From Pseudonocardia alni (GTDB taxonomy: Bacteria; Actinomycetota; Actinomycetes; Mycobacteriales; Pseudonocardiaceae), in NCBI RefSeq assembly GCF_002813375.1, contig NZ_PHUJ01000003.1, positions 2,232,001-2,296,000 on the forward strand: 64,000 nucleotides of DNA. The letters run 5' to 3'. This document shows positions 43,629 through 52,735 of this stretch, in pieces; position 1 is the first letter of the stretch; each line of letters opens with the position of its first letter. The notes under the pieces are model-generated. The model did no database searches and was not told the origin of the DNA. It saw only the letters and a program-made list of their open reading frames with translations. Position numbers and translations under genes: made by a program.

Positions 43629-44816
43629 GTGATCCACGCCTCCGAGCTGCGCCTCGACGTCGTCGCCGCGGTGGTCGTGCCGACGGTGGCGGCGGTGCTG
43701 CTGCTCGCCCTCACCGGTGGGGTGTGGCACCGGCTGCGCCGGGTGGCCCGGACGCTGCTCGTGGTCGTCTCGGCCGTGGCCGTGCTCGCGGCCGCCGCGG
43801 CCGGGGCGAACCTGCTCGGCGGCTTCTTCCCCACCGTCGGCTCGCTGATCGGGTCCTCCCCCGACCCCGGCGAGGGCTCGGTCGCCGACATCGGCCCGGA
43901 CGGTGCGGGCCTCGACGCGGCGATGCCGCTGGTCGCCGCCCGCTCGGCGCAGGGGCTGGGCTCCACGCTGCACATGACCCTGCACGGGGCCGTGTCCGGC
44001 ATCGACCGCGACGCCGACGTCTACCTCCCGCCCGGCTACACCGAGCACCCGCGGGCCCGCTTCCCGGTCGTCGAGTGGCTGCCCGGGTTCCCCGGTGAGC
44101 CCCGCGAGGTGGCCGCGCTGTTCACGGTGCCCGACGTGCTCGACGCCGCGATCGCCGCGCACCGCATCCCGCCGGTCGTGCTGGTGGTCCCCGACATCAA
44201 CGGCGAACCCCGGTTCGGCCACGACCAGGAGTGCGTCGACGCCCAGCACGGCGCGGCCGACGACACCTACCTGACCACCGACCTCGTCGACTGGACGACC
44301 CGGCACCTGCGGGTGCGGCCCGACCGCGGCGCCTGGGCGCTGGCCGGCTGGTCCTCGGGCGGCTACTGCGCGATGAACCTGGCGCTGCGCCACCCGCGCA
44401 CCTACGCGCTCGCGGTCAGCCAGAGCGGCTACGACCGCACCCCCGACGACGTCGTCACCGGGGATCTGTTCGCCGGGCGGCCCGACCTGGCCGCGGCCAA
44501 CGACGTCGTCGCGCTGCTGGGCGAGCGGCCCGCGCCCCTGGCGATGCTGGTCACCGCGGGCACCGACGAGCCCGAGGAGCGGGCCGCCGCGGACCGGATC
44601 CGCGCGGCCGCCGCGCCACCGGTGACCGTCGACACCCGGCTCTACCCGGGTGGCGGACACAACCAGAACGCCGTCCGCGCGCAGCTGCCGGACCTGGTGG
44701 ACTGGCTGGGTGCGCACCTGCTGGGGCCGCTGGTCCCGCCCGCGACGCCGGCGGGTGTCACGATCGACGACGGGCCCGGTGTGCCGCAGCGTGTGCTGCC
44801 GGTGCCCGACCCCTAG
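43629..44816 (+). CDS. Membrane-anchored esterase, candidate aminoacyl-lipid hydrolase
   Basis: 395 aa. Two N-terminal helices (about 11-30 and 43-60) then an extracytoplasmic esterase-D/mycolyltransferase-like domain: VYLPPGYTEHP, VVEWLPGFPGEPREV, the elbow WALAGWSSGGYCAMNLAL (GxSxG with Ser242) and RLYPGGGHNQNAV (His). Twenty-five bases after the DUF2156 gene. Bacterial alanyl-phosphatidylglycerol hydrolases (AhyD, PA0919) are encoded next to their synthase, so turnover of the aminoacylated lipid is the best guess; acyl transfer in the envelope is an alternative. Confidence 0.82.
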   Translation: MIHASELRLDVVAAVVVPTVAAVLLLALTGGVWHRLRRVARTLLVVVSAVAVLAAAAAGANLLGGFFPTVGSLIGSSPDPGEGSVADIGPDGAGLDAAMPLVAARSAQGLGSTLHMTLHGAVSGIDRDADVYLPPGYTEHPRARFPVVEWLPGFPGEPREVAALFTVPDVLDAAIAAHRIPPVVLVVPDINGEPRFGHDQECVDAQHGAADDTYLTTDLVDWTTRHLRVRPDRGAWALAGWSSGGYCAMNLALRHPRTYALAVSQSGYDRTPDDVVTGDLFAGRPDLAAANDVVALLGERPAPLAMLVTAGTDEPEERAAADRIRAAAAPPVTVDTRLYPGGGHNQNAVRAQLPDLVDWLGAHLLGPLVPPATPAGVTIDDGPGVPQRVLPVPDP

Positions 44817-44829
44817 GAAGGAGACACAC

Positions 44830-45102
44830 GTGGTCTGGGAGGGAGTCGGCACCCTGCTGCTCGTCGGCGGGCTGCTCGCCGGGGTGGTGTGGATCGTGAT
44901 CGCGGCCGGCGTCGGGGAGATCCCGAAGGTGCTGCACGGCCTGGCGCTGTGGCTGCTGGTGCCGCTGGCGTGGCTGGGCTCGCTCGGGGTAGTGCTGGCC
45001 GGCGGGTCGGTCGGGGCGGGCTGGGCGGTGCTGCTCGGGCTGCTCGTCGCCACCGGGGTCGCCTGCGCGGCGGCGCGGATGCTGGCGGGTCGGCGGAGCT
45101 GA
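44830..45102 (+). CDS. Small three-helix membrane protein, unknown
   Basis: 90 aa, mostly hydrophobic: VGTLLLVGGLLAGVVWIVIAAGV, KVLHGLALWLLVPLAWLGSLGVVLAGG and VGAGWAVLLGLLVATGVACAA, ending in Arg-rich LAGRRS. GTG 44830 with GGAAGGAG and six-base spacing, a strong site. Last gene of the lipid cluster; no family recognised. Could be an accessory subunit of the transferase/esterase pair. Confidence 0.72.
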   Translation: MVWEGVGTLLLVGGLLAGVVWIVIAAGVGEIPKVLHGLALWLLVPLAWLGSLGVVLAGGSVGAGWAVLLGLLVATGVACAAARMLAGRRS

Positions 45103-45126
45103 GCACCCACCGGTCAGAATGACGGC

Positions 45127-47172
45127 GTGGACTTCCGCTCCGTCTACCGCCACCACTTCCTGCGCACCGCCGCGGCGACCCTGCACACCACGATGGCCGA
45201 CCCGGCCGCGAACGTCGCCGCCGTGCTGGAGACCGCCCGGACCTGCGCCGACGACGGCGTCGGGCTGGTGGTGTTCCCCGAGCTGACGCTCTCGGGCTAC
45301 TCCATCGAGGACGTCCTGATGCAGGACACGCTGCTGGAGACCGTCGAGACCGGACTGCTCTCCCTCGTCGAGGCGACCGCGGACCTGCTGCCGGTCCTCG
45401 TGGTCGGGGCACCGCTGCGGTACCGCCACCGCCTCTACAACTGCGCGATCGTGATCCACCGGGGCCGGATCCTGGGCGTCGCCCCGAAGTCCTACCTGCC
45501 GACCTACCGCGAGTTCTACGAGCGTCGCCAGACCGCCCCCGGGGACGACGTCCGCGGCGCCTCGATCCGGCTCGGCGCCACCGACGTCCCCTTCGGTACG
45601 GACCTGCTCTTCGCCGCCGAGGACCTGCCCGGCTTCGTGCTCCACGCCGAGGTCTGCGAGGACTACTGGGTGCCGATCCCGCCGTCGGCGGAGGCGGCGC
45701 TGGCCGGGGCGACGGTGCTGGCGAACCTGTCCGGCTCACCGATCACGGTCGGCCGGGCCGACACCCGGCACCTGCTGTCGCGCTCGGCGTCGGCGCGCTG
45801 CCTGGCCGCCTACGTCTACGCCGCCGCGGGTGAGGGCGAGTCGACCACGGACGTCTCGTGGGACGGCCAGACCATGATCTACGAGAACGGTGTGCTGCTC
45901 GCGGAGTCCGGGCGCTTCCCGCAGGGCGCGCGGCACGCGGTCGCCGACGTCGACCTGGACCTGATCGCCGGCGAGCGCCGCCGCCAGGGCACCTTCGACG
46001 ACAACCGTCGCACCCACGCCGCCCGCACCGACGCCTTCCGCACGGTGGCGTTCCGGCTCGACCCGCCCGGCCACGACATCGGCCTGCGCCGCACCGTGGA
46101 GCGTTTCCCGTTCGTGCCCGCCGACCCGGCGCGCCTGGAGCAGGACTGCTTCGAGGCCTACTCGATCCAGGTCGCCGGGCTGGAGCAGCGGCTGCGGGCG
46201 ATCGGCCAGCCGAAGGTCGTGATCGGCGTGTCCGGCGGGCTCGACTCCACCCACGCCCTGATCGTCGCGGCGCGGGCGATGGACCGTCTCGGCCGCCCGC
46301 GTACCGACATCCTCGCCTTCACCATGCCCGGCTTCGCCACCTCCGACCACACCCGCAACAACGCCGTCGCGCTGTCCGAGGCCCTCGGCGTCACCTTCGC
46401 CACGATCGACATCACCGGCACCGCGCGGACGATGCTGTCGGAGATCGACCACCCCTTCGGCCGGGGCGAGCCCGTCTACGACGTCACCTTCGAGAACGTC
46501 CAGGCCGGGCTGCGCACCGACTACCTGTTCCGGCTGGCGAACCAGCGCGGCGGGATCGTGCTCGGCACCGGGGACCTGTCGGAGATCGCGCTCGGCTGGT
46601 CCACCTACGGCGTCGGCGACCAGATGTCGCACTACAACGTCAACGGCGGCGTCCCGAAGACGCTGATGCAGCACCTCATCCGCTGGGTGGTCTCCTCCGA
46701 GCAGTTCCCGCCCGGGGTGTCGGCGGTGCTGCGCTCGGTGCTCGACACCGAGATCACCCCGGAGCTGGTGCCCTCGGACGGGACGACCGAGGTGCAGTCC
46801 AGCCAGGCCACCGTCGGTCCGTACGCGCTGCAGGACTTCACGCTCTGGTACACGCTGCGGCACGGCTTCCGGCCGTCGAAGATCGCGTTCCTGGCCGGGC
46901 ACGCCTGGTCCGACGCCGCCGCGGGCCAGTGGCCGCCCGGGTTCCCCGACGACGAGCGGCCCGCCTACTCCCCCGCCGAGATCCGGCACTGGCTGCAGGT
47001 CTTCGCGCGGCGGTTCTTCCAGTTCGCGCAGTTCAAGCGCTCCGCGCTGCCGAACGGCCCGAAGGTGTCCGCGGGCGGCGCGCTGTCACCCCGCGGGGAC
47101 TGGCGGGCCCCCTCGGACCTGTCGGCGACGATCTGGCTCGACGAGATCGAACGGGAGGTCCCGGCAGGCTGA
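45127..47172 (+). CDS. nadE: Glutamine-dependent NAD+ synthetase
   Basis: 681 aa. N-terminal nitrilase-type glutaminase (about 1-300) with Glu in LVVFPELTLSGYS, Lys in PKSYLPTYREFYE and Cys in HAEVCEDYWVP; C-terminal synthetase with P-loop VVIGVSGGLDSTHAL and GTGDLSEIALGWSTYGVGDQMSHYNVNGGVPKTL. Ammonia from glutamine is channelled to amidate NaAD. Size and order match mycobacterial NadE. GTG start; a CAGAAT six bases upstream could be a -10 box of a leaderless mRNA, but no -35 was found. Confidence 0.96.
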   Translation: MDFRSVYRHHFLRTAAATLHTTMADPAANVAAVLETARTCADDGVGLVVFPELTLSGYSIEDVLMQDTLLETVETGLLSLVEATADLLPVLVVGAPLRYRHRLYNCAIVIHRGRILGVAPKSYLPTYREFYERRQTAPGDDVRGASIRLGATDVPFGTDLLFAAEDLPGFVLHAEVCEDYWVPIPPSAEAALAGATVLANLSGSPITVGRADTRHLLSRSASARCLAAYVYAAAGEGESTTDVSWDGQTMIYENGVLLAESGRFPQGARHAVADVDLDLIAGERRRQGTFDDNRRTHAARTDAFRTVAFRLDPPGHDIGLRRTVERFPFVPADPARLEQDCFEAYSIQVAGLEQRLRAIGQPKVVIGVSGGLDSTHALIVAARAMDRLGRPRTDILAFTMPGFATSDHTRNNAVALSEALGVTFATIDITGTARTMLSEIDHPFGRGEPVYDVTFENVQAGLRTDYLFRLANQRGGIVLGTGDLSEIALGWSTYGVGDQMSHYNVNGGVPKTLMQHLIRWVVSSEQFPPGVSAVLRSVLDTEITPELVPSDGTTEVQSSQATVGPYALQDFTLWYTLRHGFRPSKIAFLAGHAWSDAAAGQWPPGFPDDERPAYSPAEIRHWLQVFARRFFQFAQFKRSALPNGPKVSAGGALSPRGDWRAPSDLSATIWLDEIEREVPAG

Positions 47173-47561
47173 GGGCGGGCCGGCCGCGGGGCGCGACGCG
47201 GACGCCGCAGCGCCTCGGGTCCGGACGGGGGTGACCCACTGAGCCCTCCGGCGGTGCCGAGGAGTGACCCGATCGCACGTCCGGCGCAGCGGTGGTGCGT
47301 GTCGTCGTGTCGCCGGAACCGGTCGCCGATCGGTGACACGGTTCACCGAGCGGACGGGGCAGCCCTGTGCCGACGGGGCGGCGTCACACCGGGCGACTGG
47401 ACCGCCGGAGTTCCTCGGCTCGATCCCGCACACCCCTCGCCAGCAGCGGGAACGCCGGGTCCTGAGTGGACCGGCGGACACCGGCCGACGGGCCCCCCGC
47501 CCCGCCGGGGGCGGGTGAACCCGACCACTACTGTCGCCTGCATTCGACCTGGAGGTGAGTC
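47173..47561. other. Intergenic region after nadE
   Basis: 389 bases without a convincing gene. Contains one perfect inverted repeat TCGGTGA-N6-TCACCGA (47330-47349) that may be an operator or weak terminator. Confidence 0.4.
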
Positions 47562-47846
47562 GTGGCGCTCGCGAACATCCTGTCCGAGATGCCGGATCTG
47601 CTGGAGCGGACCCTGGCGGAACACACCCCCGACGCGCAGGGCTTCTGCCGTGAGTGCCGGGACGCGACGGGAGTCAGCGCCACCTGGCCCTGCGTGACCC
47701 GCGAGCTGGCCGAGCAGGCCCGCTCGATGTCCTCCGACGGCCCCGGCACCGTCGACGAGCGGCCCGCCGAGGGCGCCGTGGCCGGGCGTCGCCGGGCCCG
47801 GGACCTCTCGGCCCCGCTCGGCAACGGCCGGCACCGCTCGATCTAG
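47562..47846 (+). CDS. Small Cys-containing protein, unknown
   Basis: 94 aa. MALANILSEMPDLLERTLAEHTPDAQGFCRECRDATGVSATWPCVTRELAEQAR, then a Ser/Gly/Arg-rich tail. CxxC plus a Cys 11 residues later may bind a metal; similar short proteins are common in Pseudonocardiaceae. GTG 47562 with GGAGG. Function unknown. Confidence 0.75.
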   Translation: MALANILSEMPDLLERTLAEHTPDAQGFCRECRDATGVSATWPCVTRELAEQARSMSSDGPGTVDERPAEGAVAGRRRARDLSAPLGNGRHRSI

Positions 47847-47853
47847 GCCGCTC

Positions 47854-47884
47854 CGGTGCCCCGGACACCACGTCCGGGGCACCG
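47854..47884. terminator. Bidirectional terminator
   Basis: Perfect 13-bp arms (47854-47866 and 47872-47884) around ACCAC, between the convergent small Cys protein and MFS genes. Confidence 0.7.
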
Positions 47885-47890
47885 CCGTCG

Positions 47891-49234
47891 TCAGGAGAGC
47901 CGGGCGGGCGCGGCCGGGCGGTGCGTCTCCCGGATGAGCAGCACCGCGACCAGCGAGATCACGGCGACGACGACCATGTAGGCCGCGACCGCCATCGACG
48001 TGCCGTAGCCCTGCTGCAGGGCGGCAGCGATCAGCGGTGCGAACCCACCGCCCAGCACGGCGCCGACGGCGTAGGAGAACGAGGCGCCGCTGTAGCGGAA
48101 GCGGGCCTCGAACATCTCCGCGAACAACGCGGACTGCGGGCCGTAGGACAGGCCCAGCCCCACCGTGAGCACGACGACCGCGACGACCATCGCGGCGAAC
48201 CCGGTGGTGTCGAGCAGCAGGAAGAACGGCACCGGCCACACCACGAGCAGTACCGAGCCCACCAGATAGGCGCGCTTGCGGCCCACCCGGTCGGACCAGA
48301 CCGCGCCGCCGACGATGCTGACCAGCCAGCTCAGCGAGCCGATGATCACGACGACGATCATGGTGTTCCGCGGGACCTCGAGCACCTGGGTGCCGTAGGA
48401 GAGCAGGTAGGCCAGGAAGATGTAGCCGATCGCGTTGTTCGCGACGAAGCTGACCGAGGCCAGCACCAGCTCGCGCGGACGGTGCCGGAACACCTCCAGG
48501 ATCGGGGCGCGGCTGCGGCCGCGGTTCTGCCGCAGCATCGCGAACACCGGGCTCTCCTCGACCCGCAGCCGGATCACGAGCCCGACGACGACGAGCAGGA
48601 TCGACAGCAGGAACGGGATCCGCCAGCCCCACGCGGCGAACTGCTCGGGGGTGGTCAGGTTGGACACGACGAGGAACACCAGCTGGGCCAGGATCAGCCC
48701 GGCGGGCACCCCGATCTGCGGGAACGAGCCGTAGCGTCCGCGCCTGCCGGGCGGGGCGTGCTCGACCGCCATCAGCGCTGCGCCGCCCCACTCACCGCCG
48801 GCCGAGAGACCCTGCAGCAGGCGCAGCACGACGAGCAGCACCGGGGCCGCGACGCCGATCTGGCCGTAGGTGGGCAGCAGGCCGACGCCGACGGTGGCCA
48901 CGCCCATCAGCAGCAGCGAGAGGACCAGCATCTTCTTGCGGCCGAGGCGGTCGCCGAAGTGCCCCCACACAATGCCGCCGAGCGGACGCGCCACCAGCCC
49001 GACCCCGAGGGTCGCGAACGCGGCCAGGGTGCCCGAGGCCGCGGACATCGTGGTGAAGAACTGGCTATTGAACACCAGGGCCGCGGCCGTGGCGTAGATG
49101 AAGAAGTCGTACCACTCGATCGTCGTGCCGATCGCGCTCGTCGCGGCGACCCGGCGCACCTGCGCGGGCGCGGAGCCGGTCGTGTCGGCGGCGCTCGTCG
49201 GGCCCGCGCCGGGCCCGGCCTGCTGCTCGGTCAT
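47891..49234 (-). CDS. MFS transporter, metabolite:H+ symporter (MHS/ShiA-like) family
   Basis: 447 aa with 12 helices. Starts in the family motif TTIEWYDFFIYATAAALVFNSQFF, then VARPLGGIVWGHFGDRLGRKKML (MFS motif A), SAGGEWGGAALMAVEHAP and GWRIPFLLSI. MHS members import carboxylates such as shikimate, alpha-ketoglutarate, citrate or proline/betaine; the exact substrate is unknown. ATG 49234 with GGGGAGGA. It is divergent from the VanY-like gene. Confidence 0.9.
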   Translation of the reverse strand: MTEQQAGPGAGPTSAADTTGSAPAQVRRVAATSAIGTTIEWYDFFIYATAAALVFNSQFFTTMSAASGTLAAFATLGVGLVARPLGGIVWGHFGDRLGRKKMLVLSLLLMGVATVGVGLLPTYGQIGVAAPVLLVVLRLLQGLSAGGEWGGAALMAVEHAPPGRRGRYGSFPQIGVPAGLILAQLVFLVVSNLTTPEQFAAWGWRIPFLLSILLVVVGLVIRLRVEESPVFAMLRQNRGRSRAPILEVFRHRPRELVLASVSFVANNAIGYIFLAYLLSYGTQVLEVPRNTMIVVVIIGSLSWLVSIVGGAVWSDRVGRKRAYLVGSVLLVVWPVPFFLLLDTTGFAAMVVAVVVLTVGLGLSYGPQSALFAEMFEARFRYSGASFSYAVGAVLGGGFAPLIAAALQQGYGTSMAVAAYMVVVAVISLVAVLLIRETHRPAAPARLS

Positions 49235-49515
49235 GCGTCCTCCCCTGACCCGGGGCGGCGGTGTCCCGGACCGCGCCACTTTTGCACCGAACGTCCGGTC
49301 GGGTAAAGACGTGCGGGGTGCCCGATCCGTGCCACTCGTCGCACGGCCGGGTGCGGTCGCCGCCACGAACGGCCCGCGAAGATCGGACATCACGGGACAT
49401 TCGCTACCGTCCGATCACTGAACACGCGGTCCGGTACCCCCCGACGGGCCGGGATCCCCCGATCCCGACGCTCCCCCGCAGCCCGGCCGGTCCGCGTGCC
49501 GGAGGAGAGACCGTC
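49235..49515. other. Divergent intergenic region
   Basis: 281 bases between the MFS and secreted VanY-like genes. Must hold two promoters; none could be assigned with confidence. Confidence 0.35.
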
Positions 49516-50298
49516 GTGCCCCGACACCGACATCGGGCGCAGGCCGGGCTGCGGCCCGGGCTGCGTCACGTCGCCACCGCGGCCGCCGTCGCGAGCGGCA
49601 CGCTCGCCGTCGTCACGCCCGTGACCGGGCTCGGCGTCGGACCGGCCGAGGCCGACCTGCGCCTGGCCGCACAGGACGTGTCCGACGGCCGGGACGGTGA
49701 CACCCCCGGCGCGCCGTTCGCCGAGGCCGCGGCCGCCGCCGAGGGACTGCGGGACACACCCGTCCTCGGCGCCGAGATCGTCCGCGACGCGGGCCTGCTC
49801 GACCCGGCCGCGGACGCGAGCCTCGCCGCGGCCCGCAAGGCCCAGGACCTGGCGCAGGAGGCCGCCGAGCAGGCCAGGGCCGCCGCCGAGCTCGCCGCCC
49901 GCGGGCTGGGCGATCCGTCGTGCGGGCTCGACCTCGACGACCTGGGCCGGGTCAAGACCTGGGTGTCCGACGCCGCGGAGTTCCTCGGCTGCGCCTACGG
50001 CGAGACCGACCTGATCGGCGTCGCGCAGCGCGAGAACGCCTCCGACCACCCCACCGGGCACGCACTGGACATCATGGTGCGCGGGCAGAAGGGCGACCGG
50101 ATCGCCGACTGCGCCCTGGCCAACGCCGACGAGCTGGGCGTGAAGTACGTGATCTGGGAGCAGCGGATGAACGACGGCTCCGGGTGGTCGACGATGGAGG
50201 ACCGCGGCGGCGACACCGCGAACCACTACGACCACGTGCACATCTCGTTCGACAAGCGCGCCGGGTCCGGCGAGCCGGACCTCGGCCGCTGCGCCTGA
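49516..50298 (+). CDS. Secreted VanY/ARB_07466-like protein
   Basis: 260 aa. N-terminal basic region and Sec signal (HVATAAAVASGTLAVVTPVTGLGVGPAEA), an Ala/Glu-rich helix (AAARKAQDLAQEAAEQARAAAELAARG), then a C-terminal domain with NASDHPTGHALDIMVRGQKGDRIADCALANADELGVKYVIWEQRMNDGSGWSTMEDRGGDTANHYDHVHISF. The HxxxxxxxD and DHVH zinc-ligand pattern is that of M15/VanY-like peptidases, pointing to peptidoglycan. Two Cys (CGLDL, GCAYG) may pair. GTG 49516 with GGAGGAG. Confidence 0.82.
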   Translation: MPRHRHRAQAGLRPGLRHVATAAAVASGTLAVVTPVTGLGVGPAEADLRLAAQDVSDGRDGDTPGAPFAEAAAAAEGLRDTPVLGAEIVRDAGLLDPAADASLAAARKAQDLAQEAAEQARAAAELAARGLGDPSCGLDLDDLGRVKTWVSDAAEFLGCAYGETDLIGVAQRENASDHPTGHALDIMVRGQKGDRIADCALANADELGVKYVIWEQRMNDGSGWSTMEDRGGDTANHYDHVHISFDKRAGSGEPDLGRCA

Positions 50299-50299
50299 C

Positions 50300-50339
50300 C
50301 CGCCGCCCGGTCCGCGGCGGAGCACGGACCGGGCGGCGG
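50300..50339. terminator. Bidirectional terminator
   Basis: Perfect 15-bp arms (50300-50314 and 50325-50339) with a 10-base loop between the convergent VanY-like and phoX genes. Confidence 0.72.
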
Positions 50340-50344
50340 TGGCC

Positions 50345-52471
50345 TCAGACGCCGATCTTCGCCGGGCGTCCGTCCTTCAGGTGCCGGATCGCGGCGACGG
50401 CCGGACGCGGCTGCGCGGCGCCGCCGTCGGGCCAGTGCGACGCGGGCTGCTCCGGTGACGCGTCGTCGACGTCGCCCGGGTGCTGCACCGAGACCAGCAC
50501 GAAGTTCTCGGTGACGACCGGCCCGCAGCACTCCGAGCCGACCGGGACGCTGGCGAACAGCCGGGTCGAGCCGCGCTGCGGCCCCTCCAGCACGACGCCG
50601 TAGAGGCCGTCGTTGATCTCCAGCGCCTGGCTGGAGTCGGTCGAGACCCACAGGTTGCCGTAGGGGTCGAACGCCACGTTGTCCGGCGAGGTGATCGGGC
50701 TGACCTGGGACTTGTCGAACCCGCCGAAGTAGGTCGACGGGTCGTCGGGGTTCCCGCAGACCAGCAGGATGTTCCAGGCGAACGTCGTCGCCGCCGGGTC
50801 GTCGCGCGTCTCGGTGAGCTCGATGACGTGGCCGTGCTGGTTGGCGTTGCGCGGGTTCGCCTCGTCCGGACCGGCCTTGGCGCCCGCCTTGCCGCGGTCG
50901 GAGTTGTTGGTGCAGGCGATGTAGACCTTCCCGGTGCGCGGGTTGGGCTCCACGTCCTCCGGGCGGTCCATCTTCGTCGCGCCGACCTTGTCCGCGGCGA
51001 GCCGGGTGAACACGAAGACGTCGGCGACGCTCATGCCGTCCACGTAGGACTTCGTGGTCGACGCCAGCGGCTTCCACTGCCCGGAGCCGTCGAAGCGGCC
51101 GTCGCGCGGCAGCGCCCCGGTGCCGGTGATCTCCGCGGCCGGGCTGTCCCCGGTGAACGTCGCGACGTAGAGCGTGCCCGACGACAGCAGGGTGGCGTTG
51201 TGCTCGCGGGCGGCCCGGCTGTGACCACGGCGCATCCGCTTGTCCGACACGAACTTGTAGACGTAGTCGAAGCGCTCGTCGTCGCCCATGTAGACGACGG
51301 GGCGCCCGTCACGGGTGAGCGCGACGGTGGCGCCCTCGTGCTTGAAGCGGCCGAGCGCGGTGTGCTTGACCGGCTTCGAGCGCGGGTCGTGCGGGTCGAT
51401 CTCGACGATGTAGCCGAACCGGTTGGCCTCGTTCGGCTCCTGCGCGAGGTCCCAGCGCGGGTCGACGCGCTCCCACCGGCGCTCCGAGGCGCCCTCGGAG
51501 AAGCCGTAGCGCTTCGCGCGCTCGTCGGTGACCGGACCGGAGGCGAAGTAGCCGTCGAAGTTCTCCTCGCCGGACAGGAAGGTGCCCCACGGGGTGGTGC
51601 CACCGGCGCAGTTGCCGATCATGCCCTTCACGCTGCGCCCGGTCGGGTCGGCCTTCGTGCGCAGCACCTCGGCTCCGGCGGCCGGGCCGTCGAGCACCAT
51701 CTCGGTGTCGGCGGTGATGCGCCGGTTGAGCTTCCCGTCGCGGTCGTAGCGCAGCTCGCCGGAGCGCAGGTCGCGGGTCACCTCGACGACGCCGCCGCCG
51801 TGCGCCGCCATGCCGATCCGGATCTGCTCGGGGGTGGGGGCGTCCTCGTCGTACCCGCGGAACATCAGCGGCTCGAGCGTGTACTCGTGATTGGAGAACA
51901 TGACGTAGCGGCGGCCGGGGCCGTCGATCGGCAGGATCCCGCAGAAGTCGTTGTTGTAGCCGAACTGGCGGGCCTGCGCGGCGGCGGTCTGGTTCTCGAA
52001 GTCGAACTCCGGCGCGTCCGGGAACATCGGGTCGCCCCAACGGATCACGACGTTGCTCGCGTAGTCGACCGGCACGCGGATCGCGTCGTCGAGGTTCGGT
52101 GCGACCGTCTCGTACTGCAGCCCGCGCGGGGGCCCGGCCTGCGCCGGCGCGGCCACGTCGGCACCGAGTGGGTGGGCCGGCGCGGCCGGGGTGGGTTCGG
52201 CCGCCGAGGCGGTGCCGGCCAGGGCCACACCGGCCCCGGCGCCCAGGCCGATCACCGCACCGGCGCGGAGCATCCCGCGCCGGTCGAGCACGGCCTGCAT
52301 GACGTCACCGAAGTAGGCGTTCGACGACGGGTTGGGCTCGGGCCGGGAGCAGGCGTCGCCGCACCGGTAGCGGCAGGTGAGGCCCTGACGTCCGTGCCGA
52401 ACGCGGTCGAGGAGCGGGAGGGCACGGCGGGGGCCGGCCTGGGGGGCGTCGCCGGGGCAGCTGTGGGCCAC
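50345..52471 (-). CDS. PhoX-type alkaline phosphatase (Tat-secreted)
   Basis: 708 aa. After a Cys-containing N-terminus comes the Tat-like DRRGMLRAGAVIGLGAGAGVALAGTASAA. The mature enzyme is the DUF839/PhoX beta-propeller: MFSNHEYTLEPLMFRGYD, NCAGGTTPWGTFLSGEENFDGYF, GYIVEIDPHDPRSKPVKHTALGRFKHEGA, MDRPEDVEPNPRTGKVYIACTNN and SPDNVAFDPYGNLWVSTD. It binds Ca/Fe and releases phosphate from organic esters outside the cell. GTG 52471 with AGGAGGA. Upstream lies a partial PHO-box. Confidence 0.92.
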   Translation of the reverse strand: MAHSCPGDAPQAGPRRALPLLDRVRHGRQGLTCRYRCGDACSRPEPNPSSNAYFGDVMQAVLDRRGMLRAGAVIGLGAGAGVALAGTASAAEPTPAAPAHPLGADVAAPAQAGPPRGLQYETVAPNLDDAIRVPVDYASNVVIRWGDPMFPDAPEFDFENQTAAAQARQFGYNNDFCGILPIDGPGRRYVMFSNHEYTLEPLMFRGYDEDAPTPEQIRIGMAAHGGGVVEVTRDLRSGELRYDRDGKLNRRITADTEMVLDGPAAGAEVLRTKADPTGRSVKGMIGNCAGGTTPWGTFLSGEENFDGYFASGPVTDERAKRYGFSEGASERRWERVDPRWDLAQEPNEANRFGYIVEIDPHDPRSKPVKHTALGRFKHEGATVALTRDGRPVVYMGDDERFDYVYKFVSDKRMRRGHSRAAREHNATLLSSGTLYVATFTGDSPAAEITGTGALPRDGRFDGSGQWKPLASTTKSYVDGMSVADVFVFTRLAADKVGATKMDRPEDVEPNPRTGKVYIACTNNSDRGKAGAKAGPDEANPRNANQHGHVIELTETRDDPAATTFAWNILLVCGNPDDPSTYFGGFDKSQVSPITSPDNVAFDPYGNLWVSTDSSQALEINDGLYGVVLEGPQRGSTRLFASVPVGSECCGPVVTENFVLVSVQHPGDVDDASPEQPASHWPDGGAAQPRPAVAAIRHLKDGRPAKIGV

Positions 52472-52570
52472 GGTCGTCCTCCTGGGGTCGTGGTGGGATG
52501 ACGCGGTCCGGTCCGGTCCGTTCGGAACCGTCCGTTTCCTCCGCATCCCAACACCCCCGTTCTCCCGTGG

Positions 52571-52599
52571 GGTGAGGAGAAAATGGCCGCCGGGTGAAC
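52571..52599 (-). promoter_or_regulatory. PHO-box-like direct repeats upstream of phoX
   Basis: Minus strand: GTTCACC (52599-52593) and CCTCACC (52577-52571) exactly 22 bases apart, i.e. two 11-base periods, the spacing of actinobacterial PhoP PHO-box units (GTTCACC-N4). The middle unit is degenerate, so confidence is moderate. Confidence 0.45.
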
Positions 52600-52632
52600 G
52601 CGTCCCCGGAAGGGGTGGTGTCGACCACGCAA

Positions 52633-52725
52633 CGCGACCGGCGCGGCCACCCCACGGGTGACCGCGCCGGTCGCGCGTGTGCTGGACGAGGGCACGGACC
52701 GGGGCGGGCGGTTGCCTCGCCCCGG
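52633..52725 (-). terminator. Two tandem hairpins after the LuxR gene
   Basis: 52699-52706 with 52718-52725 (8 bp), then 52633-52646 with 52662-52675 (perfect 14 bp, 15-base loop), both just downstream of the LuxR stop and upstream of phoX. Together they should isolate phoX transcription. Confidence 0.65.
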
Positions 52726-52735
52726 CCCGGCGGGA

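Noticed and set aside
47264..47518. 84-codon frame after nadE
   Set aside because: No ribosome site, poor third-position bias, contains an inverted repeat.
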